From Teichococcus aestuarii (GTDB lineage Bacteria; Pseudomonadota; Alphaproteobacteria; Acetobacterales; Acetobacteraceae), in assembly GCF_003116135.1 (NCBI RefSeq), contig NZ_PDOA01000014.1, forward strand, positions 38,322 to 102,321: DNA of 64,000 nucleotides. Reading direction: 5' to 3'. The translations under genes and the position numbers were made by a program. The notes beneath the pieces are model-generated. The model did no database searches, was not told where the DNA came from, and saw only the letters and a list, made by a program, of their open reading frames with translations. This document shows positions 43,516-52,531 of the stretch, piece after piece (the first letter of the stretch is position 1; each line of letters begins with the position of its first letter).

Positions 43516-44466
43516 ATGACCAAACGACGTCTTGCGGTGGTGTTCGGCGGGGCGGGCTTCATCGGCCGGCACCTGGTTCCGCGCCTGGCGCGGCAGGATT
43601 ACGAGGTGCGGGTGATCACCCGCAACCCGGAGGCGGTGCGGCCGATGATGACGCAGGGCCGGCTGGCCCAGGTGGTGCCCTGGGCCACCGACCTGCGCTC
43701 GGACGCGGCGCTGGCGCGGGCGGTGGAAGGGGCCACGCTGGTCGTCAACCTGATCGGCATCCTGGCCGAGAAGCGGCGCGGCGACTTCCAGCGCCTGCAG
43801 GGCGAGCTGCCGGGCCGCATCGGCCGCGCCGCCGCGGCGGCGGGGGTGGAGCATGTGGTGCATGTTTCCGCCATCGGCGCCGACCCGAACAGCGAAAGCG
43901 CCTATGCCCGCAGCAAGGCGGCGGGCGAGGCGGCGCTGCGCACGGCCTTCCCCCGCGCCGTGATCCTGCGGCCCTCCATCATCTTCGGGCCCGAGGACCA
44001 GTTCTTCAACCGCTTCGCCAATATGGCGCAGCTGCTGCCCTTCATGCCGGTGGTCTGCGGCGCCACGAAGTTCCAGCCCGTCTATGTGGGCGATGTGGCG
44101 GAGGCCATCCTCGCCGCCACGCGCCGGCCGGAGGCGGCGGGCCGCACCTATGAGCTGGGCGGGCCGCGCGTCGCGAGCTTCCGCGAGCTGATGGGCTATG
44201 TGCTGGAGGTGACGGGCCGGCCGAAGCGCCTCGTCGCCCTGCCGGACGGGCTGGTGCGGCTGCAGGCGCGGCTGGGCGAGTTCCTGCCCAGCCCGCCGCT
44301 GACGCGCGACCAGCTCGCCCAGCTGCGCCGCGACAATGTCGTCTCGCCCGGGGCCGAAGGGCTGGAGGCGCTCGGCATCGTGCCGCAGGCGATGGAGGCG
44401 GTGGTGCCGGGCTATCTGGCGCGCTTCCGGCCCGGCGGGGGGCGGCGGTCGGTCATCCCCTCCTGA
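43516..44466 (+). CDS. NDUFA9-like NAD(P)-binding protein (atypical SDR)
   Basis: A 316-residue atypical short-chain dehydrogenase/reductase. The N-terminal nucleotide-binding motif is VVFGGAGFIGRHLVPRLARQ. HVSAIGADPNSESAYARSKAAGEAAL holds the degenerate catalytic Ser/Tyr/Lys region, and PVYVGDVAEAILAATRR is conserved in the NDUFA9 branch. Mitochondrial NDUFA9 is an accessory subunit of complex I. The bacterial protein may have a role in NADH dehydrogenase assembly or quinone metabolism. No nuo genes are adjacent. Confidence 0.88.
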   Translation: MTKRRLAVVFGGAGFIGRHLVPRLARQDYEVRVITRNPEAVRPMMTQGRLAQVVPWATDLRSDAALARAVEGATLVVNLIGILAEKRRGDFQRLQGELPGRIGRAAAAAGVEHVVHVSAIGADPNSESAYARSKAAGEAALRTAFPRAVILRPSIIFGPEDQFFNRFANMAQLLPFMPVVCGATKFQPVYVGDVAEAILAATRRPEAAGRTYELGGPRVASFRELMGYVLEVTGRPKRLVALPDGLVRLQARLGEFLPSPPLTRDQLAQLRRDNVVSPGAEGLEALGIVPQAMEAVVPGYLARFRPGGGRRSVIPS

Positions 44467-44703
44467 TGGACCGAATCGGACCTATCGGCCGGAACGGTTT
44501 CTCGTGACCCGGCCTTTTCCGATACTCGGGCTATTTTAAAGGTAAGCATTGCTGACTCTTCGGCGCGAATAGGACTCGCGCATGGCCCCTGACTATGGCA
44601 AAGCTGCGTCGGCCGGGGTGAAAGCCCCGCCCGGCGCCCCTGCGCCGTGGCGGCGAGCGCCTTCGGTCCCTAGTCCGACCTGCCTGCCGAAGGACCCGTG
44701 CCC

Positions 44704-46140
44704 ATGGCCGAGCGCATGCTGCAATTCGTCCGCCTTTCGCAACAGACGCCGGACAAGCGCTCGGCCGAGGCACGACGGCAGGATTTCGGCGAGATCTACC
44801 AGCGCTTCAGCGCCGAGCGCGCCAGCGCCCAGGCCAGCCGTTGCAGCCAGTGCGGCGTGCCCTTCTGCTCCATCCACTGCCCGCTGAACCAGCACATCCC
44901 GGACTGGCTGAAGCTGACGGCCGAGGGGCGGCTGGAGGAAGCCTACGAGGTGAACGCCGCCACCAACACCTTCCCCGAGATCTGCGGCCGCGTCTGCCCG
45001 CAGGACCGTCTCTGCGAGGGCAACTGCGTCATCGAGAAGGGCTTCGACAGCGTCACCATCGGCGCGGTGGAGAAGTACATCACCGACACCGCCTGGGAGC
45101 AGGGCTGGGTGAAGCCGCCGACGCCCACGCGCGAGGTGGCGCATTCCGTCGGCATCGTCGGCGCCGGCCCGGCCGGGCTGGCGGCGGCCGAGCGGCTGCG
45201 GCGGCGCGGCTGGCAGGTCACGGTCTATGACCGCTACGACCGCGTCGGCGGGCTGATGATCTACGGCATCCCCAACTTCAAGCTGGAGAAGGAGGTCGTG
45301 CTGCGCCGCCACGCGCAGTACGCGGAGGGCGGCATCGAGTTCGTGCTGAACTGCCAGATCGGCCGCGACATCACCCTGGCGGAGCTGCGCGCGAAGCACG
45401 ATGCGGTGCTGATCGCCACCGGCGTGTACAAGGCGCGCGACATCGGCGGTCCCGGCGCCAATTTGGGCGGCATCGTGCCGGCGCTCGATTACCTGACCGC
45501 CTCCAACCGCCAGGGCCTTGGCGATGCCGTGCCGGACTTCGAGAGCGGCGCGCTGAACGCGGCCGGCAAGAAGGTGGTGGTGATCGGCGGTGGCGACACG
45601 GCGATGGATTGCGTCCGCACCGCCATCCGCCAGGGTGCCGAGAGCGTCACCTGCCTCTACCGCCGCGACAAGGCGAACATGCCCGGCTCCATGCGCGAGG
45701 TGAGCAACGCCGAGGAGGAGGGCGTGCGCTTCGCCTGGCTCTGCGCGCCGGAGGGCTTCGAGGGGGAGGGGCATGTCTCGGCGGTGCGCGCGGTGCGGAT
45801 GCATCTCGGCCTGCCCGACGCCACCGGCCGCCAGCAGGTGGAGCCGATCCCCGGCAGCGCCTTCGCCGAGCCGGCCGACCTCGTCATCAAGGCGCTGGGC
45901 TTCGACCCTGAGGACCTGCCCACCCTGTTCGGCGAGCCCGGCCTGACGGTCAGCCGCTGGGGCACGCTGACGGTGGACCGCCGCAGCATGATGACCAACC
46001 TGCCGGGCGTCTTCGCCGCCGGCGACATCGTGCGCGGCGCCAGCCTGGTGGTGTGGGGCATCCGCGACGGCCGCGACGCGGCCGACCAGATCGAGAAGTA
46101 CGTGGCGGCCAAGAGCGCGCCGGCGATGGCGGCGGAGTGA
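44704..46140 (+). CDS. gltD: Glutamate synthase (NADPH) small subunit
   Basis: A 478-residue flavoprotein. N-terminal cysteines (CSQCGVPFCSIHCPLNQ and CGRVCPQDRLCEGNC) bind 4Fe-4S clusters. FAD and NADPH sites are VGIVGAGPAGLAAAERLRRR and VVVIGGGDTAMDCVRTAI, and the C-terminal AAGDIVRGASLVVW is conserved. It passes electrons from NADPH to the GltB subunit. ATG 44704 is preferred for its spacing to AGGA; GTG 44698 is in frame. gltB starts five bases after its stop. Confidence 0.95.
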   Translation: MAERMLQFVRLSQQTPDKRSAEARRQDFGEIYQRFSAERASAQASRCSQCGVPFCSIHCPLNQHIPDWLKLTAEGRLEEAYEVNAATNTFPEICGRVCPQDRLCEGNCVIEKGFDSVTIGAVEKYITDTAWEQGWVKPPTPTREVAHSVGIVGAGPAGLAAAERLRRRGWQVTVYDRYDRVGGLMIYGIPNFKLEKEVVLRRHAQYAEGGIEFVLNCQIGRDITLAELRAKHDAVLIATGVYKARDIGGPGANLGGIVPALDYLTASNRQGLGDAVPDFESGALNAAGKKVVVIGGGDTAMDCVRTAIRQGAESVTCLYRRDKANMPGSMREVSNAEEEGVRFAWLCAPEGFEGEGHVSAVRAVRMHLGLPDATGRQQVEPIPGSAFAEPADLVIKALGFDPEDLPTLFGEPGLTVSRWGTLTVDRRSMMTNLPGVFAAGDIVRGASLVVWGIRDGRDAADQIEKYVAAKSAPAMAAE

Positions 46141-46145
46141 GCGAC

Positions 46146-49100
46146 ATGACCCAGTTCGAGAACGGCGAGGCCTTCGCCGAGACCTATGCCCGCAACGCCG
46201 CGCTGCTCTCCGGCAGCGCGCATGTGGACGTCATGGAGCACGATGCCTGCGGCGTCGGCCTTGTCGCGGCGCTCGACGGCAAGCCGCGGCGCGACGTGGT
46301 GCAGGCCGGCATCGACGCGCTGAAGGCCGTCTGGCACCGCGGCGCCGTGGACGCCGACGGCAAGACCGGCGACGGCGCCGGCATCCATATCGAGATCCCG
46401 CAGGATTTCTTCGCCGAGGTGGTGGAGCGCGGCGGCGACCGGCTGCGCCCGGGCCGCATCGCGGTGGGCCAGGTCTTCCTGCCGAAGACCGACCTCTCGG
46501 CGCAGGAGCGCTGCCGCCAGATCGTCGAGACCGAGATCCTCAACGCCGGCTACAGCATCTATGGCTGGCGCCAGGTGCCGATCGATGTCTCCTGCATCGG
46601 CGAGAAGGCCAACGCCACGCGGCCCGAGATCGAGCAGATCCTGATCTACGACCCGGAGCAGCGCGACATCGCGACGATGGAGCGCGACCTCTACGTCATC
46701 CGCCGCCGGATCGAGAAGCAGGCCCTGCTGGCCCAGGTGCCGGAGCTGTACCTGTGCAGCCTCTCCGCCCGCTCGATCATCTACAAGGGCATGTTCCTCG
46801 CCGAGAACCTGACCGACTTCTACCCCGACCTGCTGGACGAGCGCTTCGTCAGCCGCTTCGCCATCTACCATCAGCGCTACTCGACGAACACGTTTCCCAC
46901 CTGGCGCCTCGCCCAGCCCTTCCGGATGCTGGCCCACAACGGTGAGATCAACACCGTCCACGGCAACATCAACTGGATGAAGAGCCACGAGACGCGGCTC
47001 GCCCACAGCCTGCTCGACCCCTTCATGGAGGACATCAAGCCGGTGGTGCAGGCGGGCGGCTCCGACACCGCCACGCTCGACAACGTCTTCGAGCTGCTGG
47101 TGCGCGGCGGGCGCGACGCGCCGATGGCCAAGGCCATGCTGATCCCCGAGAGCATCGGCAGCAACGCCACCATGCCGGCGGCGCACCGCGACCTGTTCAT
47201 GTACTGCAACGCGGTGATGGAGCCGTGGGACGGCCCGGCGGCGGTGTGCGCCACCGATGGGCGCTGGGCCATCGCCGGCCTCGACCGCAACGGGCTGCGC
47301 CCGATCCGCTACACCGTCACCAGCGACCGGCTGCTGATCGTCGGCTCCGAGACCGGCATGGTGAAGGTGGCGGAGAGCGAGATCGTCGCCAAGGGCCGCG
47401 TCGGCCCCGGCCAGTGCATCGCCGTCGATCTCGACGAGGCGCGCTTCTATGGCGACACCGCGCTGAAGGACCTGATGGCCGCCCGCCACCCCTTCGGCGA
47501 CTGGGTGAACCGCACCACCCGCATCGACGACATCGTGCGTGCCGAGGTGGACGAGGCGCCGGCGCTCTCCGGCGAGGCGCTGCGCCGCCGCCAGCTCGCC
47601 ATGGGCGTGACGCTGGAGGACCTCGAGACCATCCTGCACCCGATGGCGGAGGAGGCGGCCGAGGCGATCGGCTCGATGGGCGACGACACGCCCATCGCCG
47701 TGCTCTCCAACCACTATCGCGGCCTGCACCACTACTTCCGGCAGACCTTCGCGCAGGTGACCAACCCGCCGATCGACAGCCTGCGCGAGACGCGGGTGAT
47801 GACGATCAAGACCCGCCTCGGCAACCTGGGCAACATCCTCGACGAGGACCCGACCCAGTGCGACATGCTGATGCTGGACAGCCCCGTGCTCTCCAACGCC
47901 GAGTTCGCGGCGATGCGCGGCTACATGGGCGACACCGCCTGCGAGGTGGACAGCACCTTCCCCGTGGCGGAGGGCGAGGCCGGGCTGCGCCGCGCGCTCG
48001 AGCGCATCCGCCGCGAGGCGGAGGAGGGGGTCCGCTCCGGCTGCGCCCATGTCATCCTCACCGATGAGAAGCAGGGCCCCGAGCGCGCCGCCATCCCGAT
48101 GATCCTGGCGGTGGGTGCGGTGCACACGCATCTGGTGCGCCACTCCCTCCGCACCTTCACCAGCCTGAACGTGCGGGCCGGCGAGTGCATGGACGTGCAC
48201 TATTTCGCGGTCCTGATCGGCGCCGGCGCCACCACGGTGAACGCCTACCTGGCGCAGGAGAGCATCGCCGACCGGCACCGCCGCGGCCTGTTCGGGCAGA
48301 AGTCGCTGAAGGACTGCGTGGCCTCCTACCGCAAGGCGGTGGACAAGGGGCTGCTCAAGATCATGTCCAAGATCGGCATCTCCGTCCTCTCCTCCTATCG
48401 CGGCGGCATGAACTTCGAGGCGATCGGCCTCTCCCGCGCGCTGGTGGGCGAGTTCTTCCCCGGCATGCAGAGCCGCATCTCGGGCATCGGCCTCTCGGGC
48501 ATCGCCCGGCGGGTGCTGGCGATGCACGGCAAGGCCTGGAGCGGCGACACGCCGGTGCTCTCGGTGGGCGGGCTCTACAAGCTGCGCCGCCGCGGCGAGG
48601 CGCACGCCTTCGAGGGCAGCCTGATCCACATGATGCAGCACGCGGTGGAGACGGACAGCTACCAGACCTTCAAGCGCTACTCGGACGCGGTGCGCAAGCT
48701 GCCGCCCGTGGCGCTGCGCGACCTGCTCGACTTCCGCGCCGAGACGCGCAGGCCCATCGCCATCGAGGAGGTGGAGAGCATCACCGAGATCCGCAAGCGC
48801 CTCGTTGCGCCCGGCATCTCGCTCGGCGCGCTGAGCCCCGAGGCGCATGAGACGCTCTCCATCGCCATGAACCGCATCGGCGCCCGCTCGGATTCCGGCG
48901 AGGGCGGCGAGGACGCGGCCCGCGCCCGGCCGCGCGCCAATGGCGACAACGCCAACTCCGCCATCAAGCAGATCGCCTCGGGCCGCTTCGGCGTCACCGC
49001 CGAGTACCTGAACAACTGCAAGGAGATCGAGATCAAGGTGGCGCAGGGCGCCAAGCCCGGCGAGGGCGGGCAGCTGCCCGGCTTCAAGGTCTCCGGCATC

Positions 49101-50681
49101 ATCGCGAAGCTGCGCCACGCCACCCCGGGCGTCACCCTGATCAGCCCGCCGCCGCACCACGACATCTACTCGATCGAGGATCTGGCGCAGCTCATCTACG
49201 ACCTGAAGCAGATCAACCCCGAGGCGACGGTCTGCGTGAAGCTGGTCAGCCGCTCGGGCATCGGCACCATCGCGGCGGGGGTGGCGAAGGCCAAGGCGGA
49301 TGCCATCCTGGTTTCCGGCCATTCGGGCGGCACCGGCGCCTCGCCGGTCTCCTCGATCAAGTATGCCGGCCTGCCCTGGGAGATGGGGCTGTCCGAGACG
49401 CACCAGGTGCTGCTGCTCAACCGGCTGCGCCACCGGGTGAAGCTGCGCACCGATGGCGGCCTCAAGACGGGGCGCGACGTGGTGATCGCCGCCATGCTGG
49501 GCGCCGAGGAATTCGGCATCGGCACCGCCTCGCTGGTGGCGATGGGCTGCATCATGGTGCGGCAGTGCCACTCCAACACCTGCCCCGTCGGCGTCTGCAC
49601 CCAGGACGAGGCGCTGCGGCAGAAGTTCGAGGGGACGCCGGAGAAGGTCATCAACCTGTTCTCCTTCATCGCCGAGGAGATCCGCGAGATCCTGGCCGGG
49701 CTCGGCTTCCGCCGGCTGGAGGAGGTCATCGGACGCACCGACCTGCTGAAGCAGGTCAGCCGCGGCGCCGAGGACCTCGACGACCTCGACCTCAACCCGC
49801 TGCTGGTGCAGGCCGATGCCGGCCCCTATGCGCGCCACTGCACGCTGGAGGGCCGCAACGAGGTGCCGGAGACGCTGGACGCCGACATGATCCGCGACGC
49901 GGCCGCGCTGTTCGAGCGGGGCGAGAAGATGCAGCTCGCCTACAACATCCGCAACACGCACCGCGCCATCGGCACCAAGATCAGCAGCAAGATCGTCCGC
50001 AAGTTCGGCATGGAGGGGCTGCAGGCGGGACACCTGACGGTGCGGCTGCGCGGCTCGGCCGGGCAGTCGCTCGGCGCCTTCGCCGTGCGCGGGCTGAAGC
50101 TCGAGGTGCTGGGCGACGCCAACGACTATGTGGGCAAGGGCCTCTCGGGCGGCACCATCGTGGTGCGGCCGGCGCCCTCCTCGCCGCTGGTCTGGAACGA
50201 GAACGCCATCGTCGGCAATACCTGCCTCTATGGCGCGACGGCGGGCGAGTTCTTCGCCGCCGGCCAGGCGGGGGAGCGCTTCGCCGTCCGCAACTCCGGC
50301 GCCACGGCGGTGGTCGAGGGCGTCGGCGCCAATGGCTGCGAGTACATGACCGGTGGCGTGGTGGTCATCCTCGGCAGCGTGGGCGACAATTTCGGCGCCG
50401 GCTTCACCGGCGGCCAGGCCTTCGTCTACGACGCGGATGGCACCTTCGAGCAGCGCCTGAACCCGGACACGCTGCTCTGGCGCCGCCTCGGCTCGGCCCA
50501 TTGGGAGGGCGTGCTGCAGGCGCTCATCGCCCGCCACGCGGCCGAGACCGGCTCCCGCCACGCGGCGCGGCTGCTGAACGACTGGGACAGCGAGCGTGGC
50601 CATTTCTGGCAGGTGGTGCCCAAGGAATATGCCCGCTACCTGCCGCAGCCGATGGAGGCCGTGGCGATCGCGGCGGAATAA
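46146..50681 (+). CDS. gltB: Glutamate synthase (NADPH) large subunit
   Basis: A 1511-residue enzyme that makes two glutamates from glutamine and 2-oxoglutarate in ammonia assimilation. A 34-residue propeptide precedes the catalytic cysteine C35 of the glutaminase domain (HDACGVGLVAAL). HQRYSTNTFPTW and NGEINTVHGN follow. The FMN-binding synthase domain contains LISPPPHHDIYSIEDL and HSGGTGASP. The 3Fe-4S cysteines are in CIMVRQCHSNTCPVGVC. The C-terminal GXGXG beta-helix has repeated glycine motifs (GLSGGTIVVRP). It is encoded with gltD in one operon. Confidence 0.97.
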   Translation: MTQFENGEAFAETYARNAALLSGSAHVDVMEHDACGVGLVAALDGKPRRDVVQAGIDALKAVWHRGAVDADGKTGDGAGIHIEIPQDFFAEVVERGGDRLRPGRIAVGQVFLPKTDLSAQERCRQIVETEILNAGYSIYGWRQVPIDVSCIGEKANATRPEIEQILIYDPEQRDIATMERDLYVIRRRIEKQALLAQVPELYLCSLSARSIIYKGMFLAENLTDFYPDLLDERFVSRFAIYHQRYSTNTFPTWRLAQPFRMLAHNGEINTVHGNINWMKSHETRLAHSLLDPFMEDIKPVVQAGGSDTATLDNVFELLVRGGRDAPMAKAMLIPESIGSNATMPAAHRDLFMYCNAVMEPWDGPAAVCATDGRWAIAGLDRNGLRPIRYTVTSDRLLIVGSETGMVKVAESEIVAKGRVGPGQCIAVDLDEARFYGDTALKDLMAARHPFGDWVNRTTRIDDIVRAEVDEAPALSGEALRRRQLAMGVTLEDLETILHPMAEEAAEAIGSMGDDTPIAVLSNHYRGLHHYFRQTFAQVTNPPIDSLRETRVMTIKTRLGNLGNILDEDPTQCDMLMLDSPVLSNAEFAAMRGYMGDTACEVDSTFPVAEGEAGLRRALERIRREAEEGVRSGCAHVILTDEKQGPERAAIPMILAVGAVHTHLVRHSLRTFTSLNVRAGECMDVHYFAVLIGAGATTVNAYLAQESIADRHRRGLFGQKSLKDCVASYRKAVDKGLLKIMSKIGISVLSSYRGGMNFEAIGLSRALVGEFFPGMQSRISGIGLSGIARRVLAMHGKAWSGDTPVLSVGGLYKLRRRGEAHAFEGSLIHMMQHAVETDSYQTFKRYSDAVRKLPPVALRDLLDFRAETRRPIAIEEVESITEIRKRLVAPGISLGALSPEAHETLSIAMNRIGARSDSGEGGEDAARARPRANGDNANSAIKQIASGRFGVTAEYLNNCKEIEIKVAQGAKPGEGGQLPGFKVSGIIAKLRHATPGVTLISPPPHHDIYSIEDLAQLIYDLKQINPEATVCVKLVSRSGIGTIAAGVAKAKADAILVSGHSGGTGASPVSSIKYAGLPWEMGLSETHQVLLLNRLRHRVKLRTDGGLKTGRDVVIAAMLGAEEFGIGTASLVAMGCIMVRQCHSNTCPVGVCTQDEALRQKFEGTPEKVINLFSFIAEEIREILAGLGFRRLEEVIGRTDLLKQVSRGAEDLDDLDLNPLLVQADAGPYARHCTLEGRNEVPETLDADMIRDAAALFERGEKMQLAYNIRNTHRAIGTKISSKIVRKFGMEGLQAGHLTVRLRGSAGQSLGAFAVRGLKLEVLGDANDYVGKGLSGGTIVVRPAPSSPLVWNENAIVGNTCLYGATAGEFFAAGQAGERFAVRNSGATAVVEGVGANGCEYMTGGVVVILGSVGDNFGAGFTGGQAFVYDADGTFEQRLNPDTLLWRRLGSAHWEGVLQALIARHAAETGSRHAARLLNDWDSERGHFWQVVPKEYARYLPQPMEAVAIAAE

Positions 50682-50806
50682 TGGCCAAGATTGCGTGACC
50701 GGCGGCTGAAAGGCCGGTTGCGAGCTCACGATTTCGTGAGTACCATCTTTGCGGCAGGGGGGGCGGCGTGCGATAAGCGCCGCCCCTTCCAGTTCCGGCG
50801 CGGTGC

Positions 50807-51475
50807 ATGCGAATCCTCTACCATCTGCCTCTCTCCCCCTATGCGCGCAAAGTGCGTCTGGTCCTGAGTGAGAAGCGCATTCCGTTCGAGCTGCGGGTCG
50901 AGCGGGTCTGGGAGCGGCGGGAGGAATTCCTGCACCTGAACCCGGCCTGCACCGTGCCGGTGCTGGAGGAGGAGAACGGCCTCGTCCTGGCCGACAGCTA
51001 CGCCATCTGCGAGTATCTGGACGAGGCCTATCCGGACCTGCCGCTGCTTGGCCGGACGCTGGGGGAGCGGGCGGAGGTGCGCCGCCTCGTCGCCTGGTTC
51101 GACGGCAAGTTCGCCCGCGAGGTGACGGAGAACCTGCTCTACGAGAAGCAGATGAAGCGGCTGCTCGGCCGCGGCAACCCGGATGCGGCGGCGATCCGCG
51201 CCGGCTACGCCAACCTCAAGCCGCATTTGGACTATCTCGGCTGGCTGGCCGAGACGCGGCTCTGGCTGGCCGGCAACGCTCTCTCCCTGGCCGACCTCGC
51301 CGCCGCCGCGCATCTCTCGACGCTGGACTATATCGGCGACCTCGACTGGTCGCTGAACGAGAGCGCCAAGGACTGGTATGCCCGGGTGAAGTCCCGCCCC
51401 GCCTTCCGCTCGCTGCTGGCCGACCGGGTGAGCGGCGTGAACCCGCCCGTCCACTACGCCGACCTCGACTTCTGA
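50807..51475 (+). CDS. fzlA: FtsZ-binding protein FzlA (GST-like)
   Basis: A 222-residue glutathione-S-transferase-fold protein. FzlA binds FtsZ filaments and is needed for division in Caulobacter and relatives. The sequence matches the family: HLPLSPYARKVRLVLSEK, ERVWERREEFLHLNPACTVPVLEEEN, VAWFDGKFAREVTENLLYEK and the C-terminal tail VHYADLDF, which is important for FtsZ contact. It has no typical GST catalytic residue. It lies 125 bases after gltB. The C-terminal tail is intact. Confidence 0.9.
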   Translation: MRILYHLPLSPYARKVRLVLSEKRIPFELRVERVWERREEFLHLNPACTVPVLEEENGLVLADSYAICEYLDEAYPDLPLLGRTLGERAEVRRLVAWFDGKFAREVTENLLYEKQMKRLLGRGNPDAAAIRAGYANLKPHLDYLGWLAETRLWLAGNALSLADLAAAAHLSTLDYIGDLDWSLNESAKDWYARVKSRPAFRSLLADRVSGVNPPVHYADLDF

Positions 51476-51481
51476 GGAACA

Positions 51482-51516
51482 GCGCCGGGGGAGGGGCTTC
51501 CTCCCCCCCCGGCGCC
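51482..51516. terminator. Hairpin between fzlA and the convergent deacetylase
   Basis: GCGCCGGGGGAGG pairs with a CCTCCCCC...CGGCGC arm with a few unpaired cytosines. It sits between two convergent stops. No T run is visible. Confidence 0.4.
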
Positions 51517-51519
51517 GCC

Positions 51520-52425
51520 TCAGGGCACCACCCCCTCGGGCAGTGTCAGCACATGGTCGAGGATGCCGCCGGCGGTGGTGATCCAGACCTCGTCCCGCTC
51601 CGCCACGATCCGCTCCAGCGCCCCGCGCAGCGCCCGCAGCCGGTAGGGCTGCCCGACCAGGTAGGGGTGGAGCGCGATGCCCATCACCTGCGGCTGTCCT
51701 TCCCGCGCCACCTGCCGCAGCCTTTCCTCGAAATCGGCCACGATCATCGCCGCGAACTGCTCCGCCCCGTCCTTGCGGGCGACGATGGCGGGAATGTCGT
51801 TCACCTCCTGCGGGTAGGGGATGGCGAGCAGCCGCCCCGCCTGGGTGCGCATCCAGATGGGCTGGTCGTCGGCGCACCAGTTCAGCGTGTAGCGGTAGCC
51901 GGCCTCGGCCAGCAGGTCCGGGGTGAAGGCGCTCTCGGCGATCCAGGGGGAGAGCCAGCCGCGCGGCGGCGCCCCCTCGGCGGCGGCGATGGCGGCGGTG
52001 GCCTCCGCGATCAGCAGCGCCTCGGCGGCTTCGCCCAGGGTGTTCTGCCGCTCGCTGTTGGTGCGGCCATGGCCGGCGATTTCGTCGCCCCGCGCGCGGT
52101 GGGCGGCGACGAGCTGCGGCGCGTAATCATACATCGCGCTGTTCAGCAGCACGGTGGCGGGCAGCGAAAGCTCGTCCAGCATGTCGAGCATCCGCCAGGC
52201 GCCGACGCGGTTGCCATAGTCCCGCCAGGCATAGTTCAGCACGTCCGGCTGCGGGCCGCCGCCGCCATTGGGGCCGGGCGCCAGCTCCGCCCCCAGCCCC
52301 TGGCCGAAGGCGAAGTGCTCCAGGTTGAGGCCGAGATACACCGCCAGCCGCCTCTCTCCCGGCCAGGCATAGGCGGGGCGGCCGCGCCAGGGGTGGTAGT
52401 CGTAGCGGCCGTGGCTGGGCAGCAT
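51520..52425 (-). CDS. Polysaccharide deacetylase family protein
   Basis: A 301-residue NodB-fold hydrolase without a signal peptide, starting at ATG 52425. The barrel shows YLGLNLEHFAFGQG, MLDELSLPATVLLNSAMYDY, HRARGDEIAGHGRTNSERQ with metal-binding histidine, WLSPWIAESAFTPDLLAEAG and a late histidine in VMGIALHPYLVGQPYR. Cytosolic members include PuuE-like allantoinase and related amide hydrolases, so the substrate may be a small amide and not a polysaccharide. Confidence 0.85.
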   Translation of the reverse strand: MLPSHGRYDYHPWRGRPAYAWPGERRLAVYLGLNLEHFAFGQGLGAELAPGPNGGGGPQPDVLNYAWRDYGNRVGAWRMLDMLDELSLPATVLLNSAMYDYAPQLVAAHRARGDEIAGHGRTNSERQNTLGEAAEALLIAEATAAIAAAEGAPPRGWLSPWIAESAFTPDLLAEAGYRYTLNWCADDQPIWMRTQAGRLLAIPYPQEVNDIPAIVARKDGAEQFAAMIVADFEERLRQVAREGQPQVMGIALHPYLVGQPYRLRALRGALERIVAERDEVWITTAGGILDHVLTLPEGVVP

Positions 52426-52531
52426 GGAATCGACTCCGCAAAAGCACAGCAAAACACAGCCCCGCCTAGCAAGGGGCAGGCCACATGCCTGCACGGTTCC
52501 CCCTGCGCGTGAAAACCGCTAGAACCCGGCC

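Noticed and set aside
50681..50698. ATGGCCAAGATTGCGTGA directly after gltB.
   Set aside because: Only five codons, with no independent ribosome binding site.
45657..50729. A very long minus-strand reading frame (about 1690 codons) opposite gltD/gltB.
   Set aside because: It is antisense to two clear conserved genes. Composition is rich in Arg, Gly, Ala and His, as expected from high-G+C third-position bias. No family motifs are present.
50725..50740. CTCACGA-TT-TCGTGAG palindrome upstream of fzlA.
   Set aside because: A short perfect palindrome, but no T run and no regulator nearby. Could be an operator or a chance hairpin; not enough to annotate.
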